This document shows, in pieces, positions 1-7,009 of a stretch of DNA of 9,835 nucleotides. Below the pieces are notes generated by a model. It saw only the letters and a list, made by a program, of their open reading frames with translations, was not told where the DNA came from and did not search any database. The position numbers were made by a program, and so were the translations under genes. Source of the stretch: Bacillota bacterium (GTDB taxonomy: Bacteria; Bacillota; Clostridia; Christensenellales; CALWSW01); NCBI GenBank assembly GCA_023402915.1, contig JAEYFO010000040.1, forward strand, positions 1-9,835, in the 5' to 3' direction. Position 1 is the first letter of the stretch. The number at the start of each line of letters is the position of its first letter.

Positions 1-236
1 TCCCCCTCTTTTTCCGGCCATTGGTTCAGCGGCACAACGGACGTGACTTCTCCAACGATAGCGCTTTCAGCCACTTCGCCCGGCAGTTGCTTGTCCGTGG
101 TGCAGTAAACGGTTCCAGCGTAAAAAATTGCCGGAACGAGCACATCCGGCGTTTCCGCCTGTTCTTTTTTGGCGCATCCGGTCAGCAAAACCGTCGCCAG
201 AATCAGGCAAAGCAGCCCCGCCAATCTGTTTTTCAT
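1..236 (-). CDS. Small lipoprotein of unknown function (3' end outside window)
   Basis: The start of a secreted, lipid-anchored protein; 78 codons are visible and the frame is still open at the window edge. The first 21 residues form a lipoprotein signal peptide: K2 and R4, a hydrophobic stretch at about 5-18, and a lipobox L18-T19-G20-C21, so Cys21 should be lipidated after signal peptidase II cleavage. A short polar linker follows (AKKEQAE). The mature part contains 'GTVYCTTDKQLPGEVAESAIVGEVTSVVPL' split as GTVYCTTDKQLPGEV, then ESAIVG and a VVPL-NQWP segment. This resembles small hypothetical lipoproteins I know from Clostridia that carry a 'YYSTGK...ESAIxG...VPLSQMP' pattern; that match is from memory. 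The start is well set: AAAGGAG lies about 6 nt before the ATG. It follows the terminator at 306-355, so it is probably a separate transcription unit, although I see no clear promoter in the roughly 70 nt between. Role unknown. Confidence 0.75.
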   Translation of the reverse strand, partial: MKNRLAGLLCLILATVLLTGCAKKEQAETPDVLVPAIFYAGTVYCTTDKQLPGEVAESAIVGEVTSVVPLNQWPEKEG

Positions 237-305
237 CGCAGCTCCTTTCCGTTTTCCCTGTTTTTTCTCGTTTTCCATTTCTGAAATCTCATTCGAAAAT
301 TTTAC

Positions 306-355
306 AAAAACGGCAGCCGGACTCCCGATTTTCGGAGCCCCGCTGCCGTTTTTTT
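306..355. terminator. Intrinsic terminator, probably bidirectional, closing the glp operon
   Basis: A perfect 7-bp GC stem, 311-317 (CGGCAGC) with 342-348 (GCTGCCG), encloses further pairing of CTCC with GGAG around a small loop. It is flanked by A5 at 306-310 and T7 at 349-355. Read on the minus strand it gives a hairpin followed by U5, starting 4 nt after the stop codon of the esterase gene. Read on the plus strand it is followed by U7, so it can also stop antisense transcription. Confidence 0.85.
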
Positions 356-358
356 CTT

Positions 359-1006
359 TTATTCGAGAAGCGTCCTGACTTCCATCCGCAGCACAGAAGC
401 AAGCGCGTCGTGCGCGTCCTTGTCCATGTGAACGCCGTCAATATCGGACGTATGGACAACTTCGCCTGCATCCAGATAGGCGCAGCCGCAGTCCTTCGCC
501 ATTTGCGGCAGAAATTTCCGCATTTCTTCCGCGCGCACGTCCGCGCCCGGCCCATAGGTCAGGCGGGCGAAGTCGTTTTTCAGGTAGCACGGCCGAATGG
601 CCGGCGGACAGACCAGCAGAATTTTCGGCGGCCTTCCATCGCGGCCAAAGGCAGTCTGCGCCGCTTTTTTCGCCACGGCCGCCGCGCCCATGGCCACGTG
701 ATAGCCCGAAAGGCCCAGCCGGTCACGGCAGTCGTTCGTGCCCAGCATCAGGATCAGCAGATCGAGCGGAAACGCGCATTGCATCGTGGGGATCAGGTGC
801 TTCAGGCCGCATTTTTCCGGCTCAAGGGCGTCGTCCCAAACGGTGAAACGGCCGTTTTGTCCCGCTTCCACCACGTAATACCCGTCCCCCAGCCGCTTTT
901 GCAGCAGCATCGGCCAGCGGTGCTCTTCGTCAAAGCGCTGCCGGTTCTGCCCGGGAATCCAGCCCCAGGTGTTGGAATCGCCAAAACAAAGGATGGTTTT
1001 TCTCAT
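359..1006 (-). CDS. SGNH/GDSL-family esterase (lysophospholipase L1 / arylesterase type)
   Basis: A cytoplasmic serine hydrolase of 215 residues without a signal peptide. The SGNH blocks are all present: block I GDSNTWGW with nucleophile Ser11; the block II glycine in the Ala48-Gly49-Gln50-Asn51 segment; block III GTND at 89-92 with oxyanion Asn91; and block V D190-G-V-H193, completing the Ser-Asp-His triad. The length and the opening 'ILCFGDSxTWGW' match the family of the Mycobacterium smegmatis esterase/acyltransferase MsAcT (recalled, about 216 aa). The start was chosen at the ATG before RKTILCFGDS because GGAGGAAGGC sits directly upstream; an in-frame ATG at 1039 would add a basic tail and lacks a good site. 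It follows glpP by 51 nt with no terminator between, so it is probably the last gene of the glp operon. It may hydrolyse glycerol esters or other acyl esters; the substrate cannot be read from sequence. Confidence 0.88.
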   Translation of the reverse strand: MRKTILCFGDSNTWGWIPGQNRQRFDEEHRWPMLLQKRLGDGYYVVEAGQNGRFTVWDDALEPEKCGLKHLIPTMQCAFPLDLLILMLGTNDCRDRLGLSGYHVAMGAAAVAKKAAQTAFGRDGRPPKILLVCPPAIRPCYLKNDFARLTYGPGADVRAEEMRKFLPQMAKDCGCAYLDAGEVVHTSDIDGVHMDKDAHDALASVLRMEVRTLLE

Positions 1007-1057
1007 TGCCTTCCTCCTGCCGGAGCCGCATTTTTTCAAAAAACGATCTTCAAAAAA

Positions 1058-1639
1058 TCAGTCTTCCATGTTCCAAAGCTCTTCGCTGCTGGTGGAAACG
1101 GCGATCACGCCGGAGCGCAGCGCCGTGATGACGTCCTCTTTGGTATAGATCAGGCCGCCTGCGATGAGCGGCGCGGGCATCTGCTCCTTGGCAAGGTGCA
1201 GCGCCCTATCGCACACGCCGGGAAGGATCTCCGCCAGATCGGGCTTACAGGATGAAACGTTCTGCACGCCGGAGCGCAGCGCGGAGGTGTCGAGGAGAAA
1301 GACGCGCTGAATGGCAAACATTCCCGCTTCATGCGCCATGCGGACGCAGGATCCCTTCGTGGTGATGATGCCCGTGGGCTGCATTTTTTCCGCAATATAG
1401 CGAACGCCCACCGCATCGGGACGCAGGCCGTCGATCAGGTCCACGTGCAAAAAGACGATCTTGCCCGCCGCGCGCAGCCGGGCGCACTGTTCTTCCAGCT
1501 CACCGATGTTTCCAAAGAGCAAAAACGCTACTTTGGCGTTGCTTTTGAGCACACGCTCGAGCGCGTCCTTGTCTCGCACCGCCGCGATGATCGGATTTTC
1601 AATGAGGATATCCACCAGATCCTGCACAGTATTTGCCAC
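1058..1639 (-). CDS. glpP: GlpP, glycerol-3-phosphate-responsive transcription antiterminator
   Basis: A 193-residue RNA-binding antiterminator of the GlpP family; the Bacillus subtilis protein is about the same length. GlpP binds G3P and then the leader of glp mRNA, preventing early termination and stabilising the message. The fold is a TIM barrel, and family landmarks are in order: LHVDLIDGL at 64-72, PTGIITTKGS at 88-97, FLLDT at 114-118, the phosphate-site-like LPGV at 139-142, AGGLI at 160-164, and STSSEELW at 182-189. The start codon is GTG, supported by AAGGAGG about 10 nt upstream; no ATG lies nearby in frame before the conserved IIAAVRD segment. It follows the DUF1667 gene by 106 nt, and that gap contains a strong hairpin. 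Its position in the operon it probably controls suggests positive autoregulation. The likely target is the hairpin before glpK at 6723-6807. Confidence 0.94.
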   Translation of the reverse strand: MANTVQDLVDILIENPIIAAVRDKDALERVLKSNAKVAFLLFGNIGELEEQCARLRAAGKIVFLHVDLIDGLRPDAVGVRYIAEKMQPTGIITTKGSCVRMAHEAGMFAIQRVFLLDTSALRSGVQNVSSCKPDLAEILPGVCDRALHLAKEQMPAPLIAGGLIYTKEDVITALRSGVIAVSTSSEELWNMED

Positions 1640-1663
1640 GCTTATAACCCCTCCTTCTTATTC

Positions 1664-1696
1664 AAAAGCTCCAGACAGCGCAATGCCGTCCGGAGC
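1664..1696 (-). terminator. Strong stem-loop with short U-tract in front of glpP
   Basis: On the minus strand, 1696-1685 (GCTCCGGACGGC) pairs with 1679-1668 (GCTGTCTGGAGC) over 12 bp with two G-U pairs and a 5-nt loop. Four U residues follow at 1667-1664, about 25 nt before the glpP GTG. Just upstream, at about 1718-1731, is a second palindrome, GCGGCCAAGGCCGC. The short U-tract suggests a partial terminator, an attenuator, or an RNA-processing/stability element that would lower glpP expression relative to the metabolic genes. Confidence 0.5.
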
Positions 1697-1745
1697 CTTC
1701 GAATCGCAAAATACCCAGCGGCCTTGGCCGCCATAGGCTCTGCTC

Positions 1746-2102
1746 TTATTGTAGATGACGAGTGGCTATTACGTCAATGCCCGTTCCGCAAACATTGGGC
1801 ACAATCACGTCGCCAATGTGCACGGGAAGGGTGACTTTCGCCTTGCGAATCTCCTTGAGGCAGTCGAAAATCTTTTCCTTCGGGATGAACTGCGCCGTTT
1901 TGACGCAAAGGGGCTGCTTGGCTCCCTCCACCGCGATCACGGACGTGACCATGCGGGTGGGATTCGTCACTTCGTCTTTGGCGTATTCCGCGCCGCGCTT
2001 GCAGGTGTGGCCCTTTGCGGACTGGAATGCGCCCGTTTCATCCATCGTAACGGTAATCTGGCAGCCCATGGGGCAGCCGATGCAGGTGATGATCCGTTCC
2101 AT
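1746..2102 (-). CDS. DUF1667 cysteine-rich protein of the G3P dehydrogenase unit
   Basis: A small cytoplasmic protein of 118 residues that matches the DUF1667 family. The N-terminus carries C7-I-G-C10-P-M-G-C14 and then H32-T-C34-K-R-G, a four-cysteine set that looks like an Fe-S or zinc site. Three more cysteines are at 66, 81 and 105. The end, IGDVIVPNVCGTGIDVIATR, is typical of the family. Its start overlaps the stop of the preceding flavoprotein gene by one base (TAATG), so translation is almost certainly coupled and the products are probably made in fixed ratio. Families of this kind sit next to a GlpA-like dehydrogenase and a NoxA-like flavoprotein in many Bacillota and in Thermotoga (from memory). 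I infer a third subunit or electron carrier of that complex, replacing the absent GlpC. Biochemical function is not established as far as I know. Confidence 0.9.
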   Translation of the reverse strand: MERIITCIGCPMGCQITVTMDETGAFQSAKGHTCKRGAEYAKDEVTNPTRMVTSVIAVEGAKQPLCVKTAQFIPKEKIFDCLKEIRKAKVTLPVHIGDVIVPNVCGTGIDVIATRHLQ

Positions 2103-3370
2103 TATGCGCGCACCTCCAGACGAACGGTAACTTTTCCGATGGTTTCATGGCCGGCAAAGACCTCGGGGGCCACTTCCACAGCCGCCATTTCACCGGGCGC
2201 CATAATCATATGGGGCTTGCCGCGCAGCACTTCTTCGCCGTCGATGTCCACGCAGATCCGCGCGCCCTTATAGACGTTGCGGGGACGGAACATGAACTTG
2301 ACCGGCTCCTTGAGCTCCGCGGGATGAATGAGCTGCGGGACGCAGCCGTTGACGCCGAAGCCCTCTTCTACGGGGACCGCAGCGGTGCTGTGAGCGTTTT
2401 CCCCCTTGACATACGCCGCGGCGCAGGCGCCTGCGCGGGACGCTTCCTGAGAAACGAAGTCCACCAGGTCATGCACGTGGAGCACGTTGCCCGCCGCAAA
2501 CACGCCTTCGACGTTGGTCGCGAGGGTTTCGTCCACCACGGGGCCCTGGGTCGAGCGGCCCAGCTGCACGCCCGCAGAGAGAGACAGCTCGTTTTCGGGG
2601 ATCAGGCCGACGGAAAGCAGCAGCGTGTCGCATTCGATGTACTGCTCTGTTCCGGGGATGGGCTTGCGGTTCTCATCCACCTCCGCGATGGTAACGCCTT
2701 CGAGACGCTCGCGCCCGGCGATGTCCACCACCGTGTGGTTGAGCATCAGCGGAATGTTATAGTCGTCCAGGCACTGCACGATATTGCGCTTGAGGCCGCT
2801 GGAATAGGGCATCAGCTCGACGCAGGCCTTGACTTCGCAGCCTTCAAACGTCATGCGGCGCGCCATGATGAGGCCGATGTCGCCGGAGCCGAGGATGACC
2901 ACCTTGCGGCCGGGCATATAGCCTTCGAGGTTGACGAAACGCTGCGCTGTACCGGCGGAATAGATGCCCGCGCAGCGCCAGCCGGGGATGCCCAGCGCGC
3001 CGCGGGGACGTTCGCGGCAGCCCATGGCCAGCACGATGGACTTGGCCTGGAACTGTTCAAGACCTTCGACGGGGTTGATGGCCGTGACGACCTTTTCCGG
3101 GGAAACGCTCAGCACCATCGTGCCGCACTGATGCGGGATCTGTAGCTCTTCCACCCGGTCGATGAAGCGCTGGGCGTACTCGGGGCCGGTCAGCTCCTCG
3201 CCGAACATCTGAAGGCCGAAGCCGTTATGGATGCACTGCTTGAGGATGCCGCCGAGCTTGTCCTCGCGCTCGAGGATCAGCAGGTTATCGACGCCCGCTT
3301 CTTTTGCAGCGATGGCTGCCGCCAGACCGGCAGGGCCGCCGCCGATAATCAAAACATCAATTTCGCGCAT
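2102..3370 (-). CDS. NAD-linked FAD oxidoreductase, second subunit of G3P dehydrogenase unit (GlpB/NoxA-like)
   Basis: A 422-residue two-dinucleotide-fold flavoprotein. FAD-binding GGGPAG lies at 10-15 after a hydrophobic strand. The ATG motif-like segment 'VLAMGCRER' is at about 113-121. The NAD(P)-binding GSGDIG is at 161-166, and the second FAD motif GVFAAGN at 289-295. There is no CxxC redox disulphide in the N-terminal domain, so it is not a thioredoxin- or lipoamide-reductase type enzyme. The 'CIHNGFGLQMFGEELTGPEYA' region (split: CIHNGFGLQMF, then GEELTGPEYA) is characteristic of the partner flavoproteins of bacterial GlpA-like dehydrogenases. The likely role is to take electrons from the G3P-oxidising subunit and pass them to NAD or another acceptor. 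The ATG lies 4 nt after the previous gene's stop, with a GAGGGGG ribosome site inside that gene's end; the stop overlaps the DUF1667 start. The acceptor is an inference. Confidence 0.9.
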   Translation of the reverse strand: MREIDVLIIGGGPAGLAAAIAAKEAGVDNLLILEREDKLGGILKQCIHNGFGLQMFGEELTGPEYAQRFIDRVEELQIPHQCGTMVLSVSPEKVVTAINPVEGLEQFQAKSIVLAMGCRERPRGALGIPGWRCAGIYSAGTAQRFVNLEGYMPGRKVVILGSGDIGLIMARRMTFEGCEVKACVELMPYSSGLKRNIVQCLDDYNIPLMLNHTVVDIAGRERLEGVTIAEVDENRKPIPGTEQYIECDTLLLSVGLIPENELSLSAGVQLGRSTQGPVVDETLATNVEGVFAAGNVLHVHDLVDFVSQEASRAGACAAAYVKGENAHSTAAVPVEEGFGVNGCVPQLIHPAELKEPVKFMFRPRNVYKGARICVDIDGEEVLRGKPHMIMAPGEMAAVEVAPEVFAGHETIGKVTVRLEVRA

Positions 3371-3373
3371 GGC

Positions 3374-4825
3374 TCATTCCCCCTCTTTCACGGTTCCGAT
3401 GCGGCCGACCAGCAGCTTGGAATCGCCGCCGTACTTGGTCACTTCCGTCGGATCAAGGCCCAATTCTTCGCAGAGAATCTCAACCACGCGCGGCGTGCAG
3501 AAACCGCTTTGGCAGCGGCCCATGCCGGCGCGGGTACGGCGCTTGACGGCGTCGACGTTGCGCGCGCCCAGCGGGCGGCGGATCGCGCTGCGGATCTCGC
3601 CTTCGGTGACGGTCTCGCAGCGGCAGACGATCTTGCCGAAATCGGGGTTTTCTGCGATGAGCGCAGCCCGTTCTTCGTTGCTCAGATCGCGGAACTTCGG
3701 AATCGCCTTGCGCTTGGGGTTGAAGTGTTCCTTCTTCTGCGCGCCGAGACGGCCGCTGATCTCGCCGGAAAGATACTCGGCGATGGCGGGCGCAGAGGTC
3801 AGGCCGGGGGATTCGATGCCCGCGGCATTGAAGAACATGGGCGCATCGTCCACTTCGCCAATGTGGAAATCGCCGTCGCTCGGGCGGGGACGCACGCCGG
3901 CAAAGTTGCCGATGAAGCTGCGCATGGGGATCTGCTCCCAGCTCTTGCGCGCGCCTTCAAGCACTTCCGCCAGACCGAACGCCGTGGTGCTGGTGTCTTC
4001 CTTGTCCTCAAGGTCGTCCGCCGTCGGTCCGAGCAGAACCGTGCCGTCCACCGTGCGGGAAACGAGGATGCCTTTGCCCTTATCGGTAGGCAGCTGGAAG
4101 ATCGTGGCGTTGAACGTGTCGCGGTAGGTCTTGTCAACCATATAATACTCGCCCTTGCGGGGGAGAATGTTGAACTTCTTTTCGGAGACCATGTTGTTGA
4201 ACACGTCGGAGTACAGACCGGCGGCATTGACGACCGCGCGGGTCTCCAGGTTCCGGCCGTCCTCCATTTCCACGACCCAGTGACCATCCACAGGATGCAC
4301 CGCTTTGACCTTGGCGCCCAGTTCAAAATGCGCGCCGTTTTCAACAGCATTTTCCGCAAAAGCCATCGTCAGCTCGTAGGGGCAGACGATACCGCCGGTG
4401 CCCAGACGCAGCGCGCCGATGGCGGTGCTGCCGATGTTGGGCTCGAGCTTGCGCAGCGTCGGACGGTCAAGGATCTGCATATCCGGCACACCGTTGGTCA
4501 CGCCGCGGTCAAACAGGTCGTAAATGCCCTGCATTCCGTCCCCTTCAAAGGCCACGACCAGAGAAGTGTTGCGGATAAACGGAACTTCCAGATCGGCGCA
4601 AAGCTGATCGAACATGGGATTTCCCAGCACGTTGAACTTCGCCTTTTTCGTTCCGGGCTTGGCGTCATAGCCAGCGTGGACAATGGCCGTGTTGGCCTTG
4701 GAGCATCCGCCGTCCGCCACATCGTCTCGGCGCTCGAGCACGAGGATATCCAGATCATACCTGGAAAGCTCGCGAGCGATCGAGCATCCGATCACGCCTG
4801 CGCCAATGATAATTACGTCGCGCAT
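3374..4825 (-). CDS. glpA: GlpA-like glycerol-3-phosphate dehydrogenase with C-terminal BFD-type [2Fe-2S] domain
   Basis: A 483-residue flavoenzyme that probably oxidises G3P to dihydroxyacetone phosphate. An N-terminal Rossmann FAD site has the pattern G8-A-G10-V-I-G13, followed by LVLERRDDVADGGCSKANTA (about 29-48), typical of the DAO/GlpA/GlpD family. A DAO-type substrate domain spans the middle, with the 'AAGLYSD' and 'FNAAGIESPGLTSAPAI' segments. The C-terminus is a Bfd/NirB-like domain with C401-R-C403 and C438-x4-C443, expected to hold a [2Fe-2S] cluster. The start was placed at the ATG before RDVIIIGAG because AAGGGTGG lies about 10 nt upstream; an earlier start near 4888 would add 21 residues not seen in the fold. 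The gene is separated from the next by 3 nt. E. coli GlpA has the same architecture but partners with GlpB and membrane-anchoring GlpC; no GlpC is present here. A generic FAD oxidoreductase role cannot be excluded, but the glpK/glpP context makes G3P the best substrate. Confidence 0.9.
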   Translation of the reverse strand: MRDVIIIGAGVIGCSIARELSRYDLDILVLERRDDVADGGCSKANTAIVHAGYDAKPGTKKAKFNVLGNPMFDQLCADLEVPFIRNTSLVVAFEGDGMQGIYDLFDRGVTNGVPDMQILDRPTLRKLEPNIGSTAIGALRLGTGGIVCPYELTMAFAENAVENGAHFELGAKVKAVHPVDGHWVVEMEDGRNLETRAVVNAAGLYSDVFNNMVSEKKFNILPRKGEYYMVDKTYRDTFNATIFQLPTDKGKGILVSRTVDGTVLLGPTADDLEDKEDTSTTAFGLAEVLEGARKSWEQIPMRSFIGNFAGVRPRPSDGDFHIGEVDDAPMFFNAAGIESPGLTSAPAIAEYLSGEISGRLGAQKKEHFNPKRKAIPKFRDLSNEERAALIAENPDFGKIVCRCETVTEGEIRSAIRRPLGARNVDAVKRRTRAGMGRCQSGFCTPRVVEILCEELGLDPTEVTKYGGDSKLLVGRIGTVKEGE

Positions 4826-4878
4826 CGAAGAAAAACCACCCTTCTTTTTCACCCTGTTCAGAGCAGAATGGGCGCGAC

Positions 4879-4914
4879 AGCAAAGCATGCTGAATTTTTC
4901 ACCAGCAGGCTGCT
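4879..4914 (-). repeat. Imperfect stem-loop upstream of the GlpA-like gene
   Basis: On the minus strand, AGCAGCCTGCTG (4914-4903) can fold against CAGC-AT-GC-TT-TGCT (4892-4879) with a 10-nt loop containing GAAAAATTC; two small internal irregularities interrupt about 10 bp. It lies about 54 nt before the ATG. A 6-bp inverted repeat (CCCAAT...ATTGGG, 4921-4952) lies just upstream. I see no convincing -35/-10 pair between glpK and this gene, so these structures are probably in a read-through transcript. Function unknown; they could modulate mRNA stability, or be a second GlpP target. Confidence 0.35.
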
Positions 4915-4993
4915 ATCACGCCCAATCTTCTCTTTGTTCATCTCAAATTGGGAACTGGTATGTATTTGATTCCAACAGCCGCGATTCTTTTAG

Positions 4994-5040
4994 AAAAGCA
5001 GGGACGAACCGGTGCGGAAAACCCGCACCGGCCGCCTGCT
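4994..5040 (-). terminator. Intercistronic terminator/attenuator after glpK
   Basis: On the minus strand a perfect 9-bp stem, CCGGTGCGG (5031-5023) with CCGCACCGG (5017-5009), has a 5-nt loop. It is extended by a 6-bp outer stem, AGCAGG (5040-5035) with CCTGCT (5002-4997), across an internal loop. A run of U ends the outer arm (4997-4994). It begins about 30 nt after the glpK stop. Because the U-tract is short and no clear promoter follows, it probably reduces rather than abolishes transcription into the dehydrogenase genes, making glpK more abundant than the downstream genes. Confidence 0.65.
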
Positions 5041-5070
5041 GGAATAAATCGGATTGATCTGTCGAAACGG

Positions 5071-6612
<1,542 letters not shown>

Positions 6613-6722
6613 CTATAGAACCGGGGTCTCCCTCCCCGAATACAGCCGAAATGAAAACGGGAATTTGCCGGGACGTGTGGATAAATTCTCAAAAGAACGA
6701 ATGAATATTAGAAAAGGGTAAC

Positions 6723-6807
6723 AAAAAAAGACAGCATGGAGAAAGTATACTCTACCCCTTCGAGGACAAAAGCCAATGCAGCTCTCTTTTCTCAGCCAAA
6801 CTGTCTT
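6723..6807 (-). terminator. Attenuator-like hairpin in the glpK leader (candidate GlpP target)
   Basis: On the minus strand the arm AAGACAGTTTGG (6807-6796) pairs with CCATGCTGTCTT (6739-6728) over 12 positions, with one mismatch and one G-U pair; AGAAA/TTTCT can extend it inward. It is followed directly by U7 (6729-6723). It starts only about 7 nt after the predicted transcription start and ends about 160 nt before the glpK ATG, so it can stop transcription before the operon. The 56-nt apical part holds further short pairings (AAAA-GC against GC-TTTT). GlpP encoded in the same operon is the obvious antiterminator. Confidence 0.62.
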
Positions 6808-6820
6808 ATTGTTGATTCTT

Positions 6821-6849
6821 ATTATAAACGGTAATTCGAAAAAATGCAA
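6821..6849 (-). promoter_or_regulatory. Sigma-A-type promoter for glpK operon
   Basis: The -35 element TTGCAT (6849-6844) and the perfect -10 TATAAT (6826-6821) are separated by 17 nt. The predicted transcription start is near 6814, giving a leader of about 250 nt before glpK. Confidence 0.8.
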
Positions 6850-6879
6850 CTGCTTTTTTCACATTTTTGTTGATATATT

Positions 6880-6909
6880 ATTATCACGTTTTCCTTTCGG
6901 TTTTTCCAA
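6880..6909 (-). promoter_or_regulatory. Possible second, upstream promoter for glpK operon
   Basis: TTGGAA (6909-6904) and GATAAT (6885-6880) lie 18 nt apart, about 35 nt upstream of the main glpK promoter. The match is weaker than that of the main promoter, and the DNA here is AT-rich, so this may be chance. Confidence 0.3.
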
Positions 6910-7009
6910 TCACAAAACATCGACATTTCTTCACGTCTCTTCTGTTTTTTGACCCAGCAGATATTTATTCATCAATGTCGCGCTTTATGAATCCACCGTT
7001 TCTTTTTTC

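Noticed and set aside
4826..4888. 21-residue N-terminal extension of the GlpA-like protein
   Set aside because: The FAD fold begins at MRDVIIIGAG, which has an upstream ribosome site; the extension is basic and not part of the fold.
6613..6849. Minus-strand open frame before glpK
   Set aside because: Its first codons overlap the -35/-10 region of the glpK promoter and it runs through the attenuator; there is no ribosome site and no protein-like pattern.
6881..6897. Possible catabolite-responsive (cre) site near the glpK promoters
   Set aside because: Only one half (GAAAACG on the minus strand) fits the consensus; the other half has several mismatches.
6967..6992. Inverted repeat ATTCAT/ATGAAT as terminator of the flavoprotein gene
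   Set aside because: Only 6 A/T-rich base pairs with a 14-nt loop and no U-tract; too weak to call.
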